Part shown: in pieces, positions 1 to 5,405 of the stretch
How the letters are laid out: each line of letters begins with the position of its first letter
Numbering within the stretch: position 1 is the stretch's first letter
From: Planctomycetota bacterium
Lineage (GTDB): Bacteria > JAJVIF01 > JAPKYR01
Reading direction: 5' to 3'
DNA: 9,862 nucleotides
Assembly: GCA_030673355.1 (NCBI GenBank)
Contig: DAOVJF010000061.1
Location: forward strand, 1-9,862
The notes under the pieces: model-generated
What the model was told of the DNA's origin: nothing
What the model saw: the letters and a program-made list of their open reading frames with translations, nothing else
Database searches by the model: none
Made by a program: the position numbers and the translations under genes

Positions 1-69
1 AAAGCCCGGGTGCCGTTCACAAGCGACGCGTAAAGCGGAGCTTGTGGACGAACAATAAAATATGAATCC
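1..69 (+). repeat. REP-type palindromic repeat, outer left direct copy
   Basis: This stretch is identical, base for base, to 102-170 (69/69). It holds an imperfect hairpin (about 14-50) with an 11-pair stem, a tandem G-A/G-A internal mismatch and a 3-bp apical stem. It ends in the first codons of the transposase gene (ATGAATCC at 62-69). It begins at the window edge, so its left limit is unknown. Such palindromes are typical substrates of REP-associated tyrosine transposases. Confidence 0.85.
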
Positions 70-97
70 TATCTCAAAATTCCCATGTGCCGTTTAG
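62..97 (+). pseudogene. Decapitated 5' end of a second RAYT transposase gene
   Basis: The direct repeat at 1-69 includes a start codon. Reading on gives MNPISKFPCAV followed by TAG at 95-97. The first eight residues resemble the intact transposase start (MNPSFKNP), and the DNA after the exact repeat is still alignable (TCTCAAAATTCC against CTTTCAAAAATCC). After that the sequence switches directly into the outer part of the next repeat. I read this as the remnant of a second copy of the element that lost its body, leaving about 11 codons. It is not expected to make a functional protein. Confidence 0.55.
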
Positions 98-153
98 GAA
101 TAAAGCCCGGGTGCCGTTCACAAGCGACGCGTAAAGCGGAGCTTGTGGACGAA
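82..153 (+). repeat. Left inverted repeat of RAYT element (REP palindrome plus outer sub-repeat)
   Basis: This matches the reverse complement of about 777-847 with few differences and so forms the left terminal inverted repeat around the transposase gene. Its core hairpin spans 115-151: an 11-pair stem (115-125 with 141-151, one G-T pair), tandem G-A mismatches (126-127 against 139-140), three apical pairs (128-130 with 136-138) and a GTAAA loop. The octamer GTGCCGTT occurs twice exactly 24 bp apart, at 87 and 111. The hairpin base lies only 11 nt before the transposase start codon. Confidence 0.85.
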
Positions 154-162
154 CAATAAAAT

Positions 163-726
163 ATGAATCCCTCTTTCAAAAATCCTAAACCAATCCGTTA
201 CAACATCCCCGGTCACGCACACGAACTGACATTCTCATGTTACAAACGACGTCCATTTCTGAAGGGTAATCGTGCGAAGCAATTTCTCGCCGACGCAATC
301 AACACTTCACTCGACGAATACAACTTCGATATCTGGGCATATGTTTTTATGCCGGAACATGCTCACATACTCATCTTTCCCAGTGAAGATGATTACTCAA
401 TTTCTAAAATCCTTAAGTCAATAAAACAACCGGTCTCAAGGAAGATGATCGGATATCTCAGGAAACACAATCCGGAAGCCTTGAAACATCTGGAAACCGG
501 ATACAAAGTACCAACTCACAAATTCTGGCAGTCCGGTGGTGGATATGACAGAAATTACTGGTCAACCGAGGAGATCCGCTCTCAGGTTAATTACATCCAT
601 GATAATCCTGTAAGGAGGGGATTGGTTGAAGATCCCCGGGAGTGGAAATGGTCGAGTGTTAGATTCTGGGAGACTGGTGAGGAAGGGCCCGTGAGAATTA
701 ATTTGGATAAATTCCCGCAGTTTTGA
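163..726 (+). CDS. REP-associated tyrosine transposase (RAYT, IS200/IS605-like Y1 HUH superfamily)
   Basis: This 187-residue protein belongs to the Y1-transposase/TnpA-REP family, single-stranded DNA endonucleases that cut and rejoin REP hairpins. Visible hallmarks are the HUH metal-binding motif in MPEHAHILI (His66, His68) and the C-terminal block NYIHDNPVRRGLV, with Tyr144 as the likely nucleophile. The region around residues 128-165 (GYDRNYWSTEEIRSQVNYIHDNP, then WKWSSVRF) is typical of RAYTs. The length fits the family. The start at ATG163 gives the conserved N-terminus (RYNIPGHAHELTFSCYKRRPF), but no Shine-Dalgarno sequence is visible and the REP hairpin ends 11 nt upstream, so translation may be limited by the leader. 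The gene is flanked by inverted palindromes in the usual RAYT arrangement. It is a single complete ORF with no frameshift, so it may be active. It has no TnpB partner. Confidence 0.93.
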   Translation: MNPSFKNPKPIRYNIPGHAHELTFSCYKRRPFLKGNRAKQFLADAINTSLDEYNFDIWAYVFMPEHAHILIFPSEDDYSISKILKSIKQPVSRKMIGYLRKHNPEALKHLETGYKVPTHKFWQSGGGYDRNYWSTEEIRSQVNYIHDNPVRRGLVEDPREWKWSSVRFWETGEEGPVRINLDKFPQF

Positions 727-776
727 TTAGTCCAGATTATGTAAGTGAAAGAGAAGTCTGTAACGGGAGATTATGA

Positions 777-848
777 TTCGTCCACAAGCTCCGCTTTTCG
801 CGTCGCTTGTGAACGGCACCCGGACTTTAATGCAAAACGGCACATGGA
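777..848 (-). repeat. Right inverted repeat of RAYT element
   Basis: This is the reverse complement of the left palindrome. Over the 52-bp core (777-828) only two bases differ (798 and 824), and similarity continues outward through the next sub-repeat. The hairpin lies at 779-815 and keeps the tandem mismatch and short apical stem. It starts about 50 bp after the transposase stop codon and marks the right side of the element. Confidence 0.85.
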
Positions 849-876
849 CTTTATTGCAAAACGGTACCCGATGTGA
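811..876. repeat. Three tandem 24-bp sub-repeats outside the right palindrome
   Basis: Units begin at 811, 835 and 859 (the last partial). Each opens with the pattern AACGG(C/T)AC and runs through GGACTTTA(A/T)TGCA in the first two. The 24-bp spacing is the same as that of GTGCCGTT at 87 and 111 on the left side, so the outer ends are mirror images. The third unit decays into unrelated sequence after about 876. Confidence 0.8.
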
Positions 877-930
877 TGAATTTTAATACCGCGAGTAACA
901 TTCGTACGCTCTAATTACGTAAAAAGAGAT

Positions 931-936
931 TATAAT
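931..936 (+). promoter_or_regulatory. Possible -10 element for the ApbE-like gene
   Basis: A perfect TATAAT lies 26 nt upstream of the start codon at 963. No convincing -35 hexamer is found 16-18 bp further up, so this is a weak call. Confidence 0.33.
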
Positions 937-962
937 GCTCCTTTACAGACCTGAAGAAACCT

Positions 963-1949
963 ATGCGTTCTTTAACCGTAATAAAAATCTGTGGACCTGC
1001 AATCTTTTTACTCCTGCTCCTGTCATGCTCGCCACCGAAGCCGGTACAGTTATCGGTCGACGACTGGCCTGTTGAAGTGAGCGTCTCATCCCGGAATGCG
1101 TCTGTTGAAACTGCGATCCAGGATGCGACTGACCGGGTCCAGGCTGTGGTTGACTCATTAAAACCACATGATGGCCAAATTCTCGGCACGCTCAACGCAA
1201 GCGACCCAGGTGAATTAATCGAAATGGGTGAAGTATCCGACATCCTCATAAATTGCCTTGCCTACACCGATCAATGCTTCGGGGCGTTCGATCCGACATT
1301 GCAAATCCTCTGGGACGTGTACGACTTTGATTTCGGGGGACGGTTTGTGTCGGACTCCGAACTCCGGGAAGCTCTTCTGTTTGTCGACTACAAAATGCTC
1401 GAAATTGATGACGGGAGCATTTTGAGGAAGGGCGAGAATATCAGGATGGGGTTCGGTCCGACAATTGGCGGTGTGATTGTCGATCTTCTTCACGATGAAT
1501 TGAACAAGGAACAACTGGAATGGGAGCTGATAAGGGTCGGGCATAACGTGGTATCGAATACTGATGATCACACATTTGATTTCAACTACCCGCTCGATAA
1601 GGTCACCGATGACGCCCTGCAGCTCAATTTCGGGCACATACGTCTTGCGCCAGGGGAATTTTTGTCCGCGATCGACCAGGACGAGAAATTTTTCTTCGCG
1701 CGTGGTAATTATTATCACCAGTTGCTCAGCCCGGTCGATGGAAGGCCGGTCGATGAGCTTCGCGCGGCGCTGGTGGTGTCGGGGGAATCATGTTTGCAGG
1801 CGTCGATTTTCGCGTACGCGGTAATGATAATGGGAGAGGAGCGGGGAATTGAATTTCTGGATGAGACCGAGGGTGTTGAGGGGCTGGTATTGACAGAGGA
1901 TCATGACGTGATCGTGTCGGGGGGGTTGGGGGAGAGGTTCTGGAGGTAA
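963..1949 (+). CDS. ApbE-family (FAD:protein FMN transferase fold) lipoprotein, probably catalytically degenerate
   Basis: This 328-residue protein has a hydrophobic signal segment (residues 7-21) ending in a lipobox with Cys22 (LLSC), so it should be a membrane-anchored periplasmic lipoprotein. The ApbE fold is recognisable from GAFDPTLQILWDVYDF (107-122), VDYKMLEI, the VIVDLL helix (171-176), HQLLSPVDGRPVDE (252-265) and AVMIMGEERGIEFL (286-299). Classical ApbE proteins use Mg2+ and FAD to attach FMN to Thr or Ser in partner flavoproteins. Here the segment matching EADAWDTGLMVLG of E. coli ApbE reads QASIFAYAVMIMG, so the metal-binding Asp and Thr are Ser281 and Tyr285. The VGG motif is VGH (192-194), and the Lys/Glu before the conserved Gly-Tyr is Gly169. 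It may be a pseudoenzyme or a flavin-binding protein. No Rnf, Nqr or other flavinylation target lies nearby. ATG963 is chosen because the signal peptide follows at once; its Shine-Dalgarno sequence is weak. Confidence 0.85.
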   Translation: MRSLTVIKICGPAIFLLLLLSCSPPKPVQLSVDDWPVEVSVSSRNASVETAIQDATDRVQAVVDSLKPHDGQILGTLNASDPGELIEMGEVSDILINCLAYTDQCFGAFDPTLQILWDVYDFDFGGRFVSDSELREALLFVDYKMLEIDDGSILRKGENIRMGFGPTIGGVIVDLLHDELNKEQLEWELIRVGHNVVSNTDDHTFDFNYPLDKVTDDALQLNFGHIRLAPGEFLSAIDQDEKFFFARGNYYHQLLSPVDGRPVDELRAALVVSGESCLQASIFAYAVMIMGEERGIEFLDETEGVEGLVLTEDHDVIVSGGLGERFWR

Positions 1950-1964
1950 GGGTCGTTATTGTAT

Positions 1965-2046
1965 AAATCACAGGGGACATGCCATTTTTCTCCAGTGATA
2001 AACCCGACTTTACCAGTGCATATCAAGGGAAAAATGCCTTGTCCCC
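1965..2046. repeat. 82-bp palindromic dispersed repeat, copy A
   Basis: About 75 of 82 bases match the copy at 5228-5309. The ends are an imperfect inverted repeat: GGGGACATGCCATTTTTC near the left end against GAAAAATGCCTTGTCCCC at the right end. The element starts 15 nt after the ApbE-like stop codon and ends 43 nt from the stop of the convergent glycosyl-phosphotransferase gene. It could serve as a bidirectional terminator or RNA-stabilising hairpin. GGGGACA-type palindromes are a common style of RAYT substrate in many bacteria, but their transposase is not evident here because the local RAYT has different ends. Confidence 0.85.
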
Positions 2047-2056
2047 GAAGTTCGAA

Positions 2057-2080
2057 AATTCTTTCATGTAACTAAGAATT
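2057..2080. repeat. AT-rich inverted repeat between convergent genes
   Basis: AATTCTT (2057-2063) pairs perfectly with AAGAATT (2074-2080) around a 10-nt loop, just after the stop codon of the minus-strand gene. The stem is too AT-rich to be a strong terminator, but together with the neighbouring GC-ended palindrome it may help end transcription. Confidence 0.25.
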
Positions 2081-2089
2081 CAGGGCGAC

Positions 2090-3508
2090 TCAATAGCTTC
2101 CGCGGCCGCCGAATACCGCTCCGGGTGTCAGGGCCAGGATCCTTAAATCCTCAAGGAGTGTCCATCGTTCAATATATAATAAATCCAGTTTTACACGCTC
2201 TTCATAACCCACATCGCTTCTGCCGCTGACCTGCCATAATCCGGTCATCCCCGGGGTCACGGAGAAAAGCGCGTCGGAAAAGAACCCGTACTTTTCAACT
2301 TCCACTTCAACAATTGGGCGCGGCCCGACCAGGCTCATTTCGCCTCGCATTACATTGAATAACTGCGGAAGCTCATCGAGTGAATAACGCCTGAGGAATT
2401 TTCCTGCCGGCGTAATCCTGGGATCGTCCTGCAATTTAAATCCTTCCTTGAATTTTTCCAGGAGCTCGGGATCGTTATTTAATATCTCGTCAGCATTCAA
2501 GACCATCGTTCGGAACTTAAACTGGGGAAAAAGCAATTTACCTTTTCCCAGGCGCATATGGTGGAAAAGAACCGGACCCGGTCCCGAGGAAATTACCATC
2601 AATGCACATATCGCCAGCACGGGTAGTAATAAAATTGTAATGATCCCGCCAACAATGATATCGAATACCCTTTTTACGAGCTGGGGATAGTACCGTCCAA
2701 GGTTGTTCCCCATCTCGACCATCGGAATTCCCTCGACACCCTCAACGGACAATTGTCCAGCCACAACTTCCAGAAGGTCCGGGACAAGTTTCAGCGCGAT
2801 TTCATTCGTCCTGCATAACTGCGCAAGCCGGTAAAGCGATTCACGGGGAAGATCATGGCTGGTTACGATAACCTCGTCGGCTTTCCCTTCAGCCAGTATT
2901 GTGACTCCCACAGCAGTCGAGAAAACCGGGACATCGAAGTCGATCCCGTCGGGAAATTCATCATCGATCACAGCCACCGGTTTTTTCCCTCGCCATGGAT
3001 TCCTGATGTAAAGGTTCAGTAGGTTCCGACTGACCTCATTGCTTCCCCACAATATCAACCGTCTTGTGCCGGTCCCGGCTTTGAACATCTGGCGACGCAC
3101 AAAACGTAAAAATCCCCTTTCCACCCAGAAAAGGATAAATGCCGTAAGCCATGCCGTGATAAAAAACAGCCTTGAAAATTCGATGTTACGGAAGAAGAAC
3201 GTTATCGCCATCGCGAATACCATGGACGTGGATACCGCGGTGAGAATCCCTCCGATCTCACCGGCGAAACTTCCCCAGGGTCTCCGGGAGTAAAGCCCTC
3301 CAAGGCTGAAAATAACCGCGTTGAGAAAGGTCCAGATGATCGCGAGCTTGATGTAGGGAAGAAACGGGAACCACATTGAGTACGGATCCCGGTACTGGTT
3401 GAGCATCCATGCGAGATGGTACGCGAGTATAAACGCAAGCACCCCGGTGAGGAGGTCAAACACCAGTAGGGCTAAAAGGTGTACGCGCTGGAAAGATTTA
3501 AATGTCAC
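2090..3508 (-). CDS. Polyprenyl-phosphate sugar-1-phosphate transferase (WbaP/WcaJ-type initiating glycosyl-phosphotransferase)
   Basis: This 472-residue membrane protein should move a hexose-1-phosphate from a UDP-sugar to undecaprenyl phosphate, the first step of exopolysaccharide, capsule or O-antigen synthesis. The N-terminal part has four predicted membrane helices (about 10-34, 51-72, 86-106, 112-130). A Rossmann-like regulatory domain follows (about 149-260, starting RLILWGSNEVSRNLL). The C-terminal bacterial sugar transferase domain (279-472) starts with a hydrophobic re-entrant helix (281-305) and contains KFRTM (331-335), DPRITPAGKFLRRYSLDELP with the catalytic Asp378-Glu379 pair, LVGPRP (393-398) and GMTGLWQVSGRS. 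Length and domain order are those of full-length WbaP/WcaJ enzymes. The sugar cannot be told from sequence. The start codon is GTG at 3508, with only a weak G-rich stretch upstream. No other glycan genes are in the window, so its pathway must be encoded elsewhere. Confidence 0.93.
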   Translation of the reverse strand: MTFKSFQRVHLLALLVFDLLTGVLAFILAYHLAWMLNQYRDPYSMWFPFLPYIKLAIIWTFLNAVIFSLGGLYSRRPWGSFAGEIGGILTAVSTSMVFAMAITFFFRNIEFSRLFFITAWLTAFILFWVERGFLRFVRRQMFKAGTGTRRLILWGSNEVSRNLLNLYIRNPWRGKKPVAVIDDEFPDGIDFDVPVFSTAVGVTILAEGKADEVIVTSHDLPRESLYRLAQLCRTNEIALKLVPDLLEVVAGQLSVEGVEGIPMVEMGNNLGRYYPQLVKRVFDIIVGGIITILLLPVLAICALMVISSGPGPVLFHHMRLGKGKLLFPQFKFRTMVLNADEILNNDPELLEKFKEGFKLQDDPRITPAGKFLRRYSLDELPQLFNVMRGEMSLVGPRPIVEVEVEKYGFFSDALFSVTPGMTGLWQVSGRSDVGYEERVKLDLLYIERWTLLEDLRILALTPGAVFGGRGSY

Positions 3509-3522
3509 AACATTAGAAACAA

Positions 3523-3536
3523 TCCCCCGAAGGGGA
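3523..3536 (-). promoter_or_regulatory. UUCG-loop hairpin in the leader of the glycosyl-phosphotransferase gene
   Basis: Read on the minus strand, this is TCCCC-TTCG-GGGGA, a 5-bp stem closed by the very stable C(UUCG)G tetraloop. It lies 14 nt before the GTG start codon and about 86 nt after the upstream gene's stop. There is no real T-tract after it, so it is a poor terminator. It may instead shape the ribosome-binding region, because the only G-rich stretch before the start codon is inside its stem. Confidence 0.4.
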
Positions 3537-3622
3537 GTAGGATTTTCCTATTAGTTTTATATAATGATAATCGACACATACTTTCATGGATGCAATCCAC
3601 GGACAAAAAGATCGGGATTATC

Positions 3623-5089
3623 TCAGACATCGACCTTCTCGTATCCATCACCTTCATGGTTGCCGTTGCGATCCCGATTCCTGTCGGGTTTTCCGGGTGA
3701 TCCATAATCCGGGTCATAATCCATTCCCATACCGCCCTGCCCCGCCATGGTCTCCCCGAAAATTTCACCAAGCACCTGCCAGGTTTCCGGGGGAGTCTCG
3801 GCGACAATTCCCTCGACAATTTCAAATAACCTGATGCTTTCACGGCTTGTCAGGACGTCCACGTCAAGATTTTCGCCGTCCTGAATCAGTATCGAAGTCC
3901 TGCTTGTACCGAGCTCTCCAAGGTCGCGGGTAGCATTATAAAACCTAACCATGAGATCCTGAAATTCTTCTGACTCGACAAAGTCAACCCAGGGGCCGGG
4001 ATTTGAGGGGTCGAACTGCGCAAGTACCGCATCGAGATTACTCTCAATTTCAATGGACGCCATTCGGGAAGTTCCCGATCCATCGCCGGAAATCAAATCG
4101 AGCGCGGCACCCATCGAAAATTCATCAGCCAGGAGAATATAATCATCGACCGCAACCGCTATTGCGTCGGGTGCGTCCTCGAGTTGAGCCATTGTCTCTT
4201 CATCAAGAAAACCCTCGAACATGTCGGCTGGAGGGGGTGAAATGATAACGGCGTCCTTTCCTTTAAACTCATCCCTGTCGACATTGATTCCCGACATTGC
4301 CAGAAGCGGATTGCCAATCAGGTTTTCGATTGTATCAAGACCATTCTCTGTATTTTCTGATGCAAGTCCAAGTACGGTAAAAAATGGGACATTCTCATAG
4401 GTCGTTTCGCCGTCGGGATCGAAATCCTCGTTCAGGAGATAAAACAACAGAAACTCGTCACCCATCCAGTTGTAGACATCCTCAGGATCATCGAACCCGA
4501 ACATCCCGAGAGCCATCTCCATATCCATACCGCCCGATCCACCCATCATGGCTTCCATCTCGGTTTCTATAGCATACATTGCAATTTCAACCAGGTCGCC
4601 AGGGTTCGCGATGAAAACATGCCCGACCCACTTATCACGAGGAAAATAGGTCGGCAGCCTGACTTCAGCGGTGCCAATCTCCGACAGGCCCGCTATGAGA
4701 TACGCATCCTTATCTTCGATCGTGTACTCCCCATGAGCGCGTATCATGCTTTCGTTCGCTTCGGCGGTAATATTTTCCTTTACCAGACCCGACATGCCCA
4801 GCTCTTCCATTAAGCTGTCGAATTCCGGCATACCCATTCCTTGAGGCATATCCTCGCCTTCCATGCCCTCTTTTATGTCCTGGAAATTGGAACCCATTAT
4901 CCGGGTAGTCTGTTCAAGGTCCACCAGGTAGGTGAATTCCTCCGCCGGTTCATACGGGCTTGAATCGAGAATCGGATCGTCATATTCCGGGCTCCCGACC
5001 TGTGGCCTGTCACACCCGATAAGTGTCCACACTGCGAGACCTGACAGGATAAAAAACAGGGTCGCTATAAGGTTAGCGTTAAATTTCAT
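3623..5089 (-). CDS. Met-rich lipoprotein of unknown function, possibly DUF3352-like
   Basis: I do not recognise this 488-residue protein with certainty. The start is set at the ATG at 5089, not the in-frame codon 24 bp upstream, because GGAGG sits 5 nt before it and a clean signal peptide follows with lipobox LIGC (Cys26). The residue after Cys is Asp, which in enteric bacteria retains lipoproteins in the inner membrane. The body is acidic and periplasmic. It has Met-rich stretches (65-100 and 178-197), a block around GDEFLLFYLL (210-219) and a strand-rich block AIAVAVDDYILLADE (309-323). Alternating 'threshold-like' segments of this kind remind me of DUF3352-type surface proteins, a weak resemblance. 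The tail (457-488) is rich in Asp, Asn, Gly and Arg (PDRNRDRNGNHEGDGYE), vaguely like calcium-binding loops. It may be co-transcribed with the gene downstream, 114 nt away. Confidence 0.8.
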   Translation of the reverse strand: MKFNANLIATLFFILSGLAVWTLIGCDRPQVGSPEYDDPILDSSPYEPAEEFTYLVDLEQTTRIMGSNFQDIKEGMEGEDMPQGMGMPEFDSLMEELGMSGLVKENITAEANESMIRAHGEYTIEDKDAYLIAGLSEIGTAEVRLPTYFPRDKWVGHVFIANPGDLVEIAMYAIETEMEAMMGGSGGMDMEMALGMFGFDDPEDVYNWMGDEFLLFYLLNEDFDPDGETTYENVPFFTVLGLASENTENGLDTIENLIGNPLLAMSGINVDRDEFKGKDAVIISPPPADMFEGFLDEETMAQLEDAPDAIAVAVDDYILLADEFSMGAALDLISGDGSGTSRMASIEIESNLDAVLAQFDPSNPGPWVDFVESEEFQDLMVRFYNATRDLGELGTSRTSILIQDGENLDVDVLTSRESIRLFEIVEGIVAETPPETWQVLGEIFGETMAGQGGMGMDYDPDYGSPGKPDRNRDRNGNHEGDGYEKVDV

Positions 5090-5094
5090 TTTTT

Positions 5095-5099
5095 CCTCC
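5095..5099 (-). promoter_or_regulatory. Ribosome binding site fixing the start at 5089
   Basis: On the minus strand GGAGG is followed by five A residues and then ATG. It favours the start at 5089 over the upstream in-frame codon at 5113, which would put charged residues in front of the signal peptide. Confidence 0.85.
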
Positions 5100-5178
5100 A
5101 ATCGGAAATTCAAATCGACACTTGTCCTGACAACGAGCGAACCGTATCGGTTGCATCCGGCAAGAATTTCTTTAATGC

Positions 5179-5184
5179 ATTATA
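5179..5184 (-). promoter_or_regulatory. Possible -10 element for the Met-rich lipoprotein gene
   Basis: A perfect TATAAT reads on the minus strand about 90 nt upstream of the start codon. The sequence 16-18 bp further up (GTTTAA/GGTTTA) is a poor -35 match, so the promoter is only plausible. The stretch 5090-5405 holds no gene. Besides this site it holds the second palindromic repeat copy and the terminator of the neighbouring gene. Confidence 0.38.
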
Positions 5185-5227
5185 CCGAATTGTAATAGAT
5201 TTAAACCCATTCTGCTTGAAATTGTTT

Positions 5228-5309
5228 AAATCACAGGGGACATGCCATTTTTCTCCAGTGCTAAACCTGACTTTAATATTGTATATCAAGGGAAAAATGC
5301 CGTGTCCCC
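5228..5309. repeat. 82-bp palindromic dispersed repeat, copy B
   Basis: This is the second copy of the element at 1965-2046, of identical length and with seven differences, mostly in the central loop. The GGGGACATGCCATTTTTC end is fully conserved between copies and the partner end differs at one position. It lies between two minus-strand genes, upstream of a possible promoter and downstream of an intrinsic terminator, so it does not interrupt any gene. Confidence 0.85.
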
Positions 5310-5340
5310 TAAGAGAAGCAAATGAGATAGTGAAAGAATA

Positions 5341-5376
5341 GCAAAATAAAAAGCCCGGTATTTATTTGCCGGGCTT
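5341..5376 (-). terminator. Rho-independent terminator of the repeat lipoprotein gene
   Basis: On the minus strand the stem AAGCCCGG (5376-5369) pairs perfectly with CCGGGCTT (5358-5351) around a 10-nt AT-rich loop, followed by TTTATTTT. It begins about 30 nt after the stop codon at 5406. It is a textbook intrinsic terminator and separates this gene from the downstream lipoprotein gene. Confidence 0.88.
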
Positions 5377-5405
5377 AAATATCTGGAAGCTTAATTGTCT
5401 GCTAT

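Noticed and set aside
1215..1718. Minus-strand 167-codon ORF inside the ApbE-like gene
   Set aside because: It is a shadow of the ApbE frame, which has a lipobox and family motifs. The antisense product resembles nothing and has no start context.
3505..3843. Minus-strand 112-codon ORF overlapping the end of the Met-rich lipoprotein and the leader of the transferase gene
   Set aside because: It overlaps the end of a better-supported frame on the same strand, has no ribosome site and reads as unstructured basic sequence.
5090..5113. Upstream start (5113) for the Met-rich lipoprotein
   Set aside because: The eight extra residues are charged and precede a complete signal peptide, and the strong GGAGG site serves ATG 5089 and lies inside the extension.
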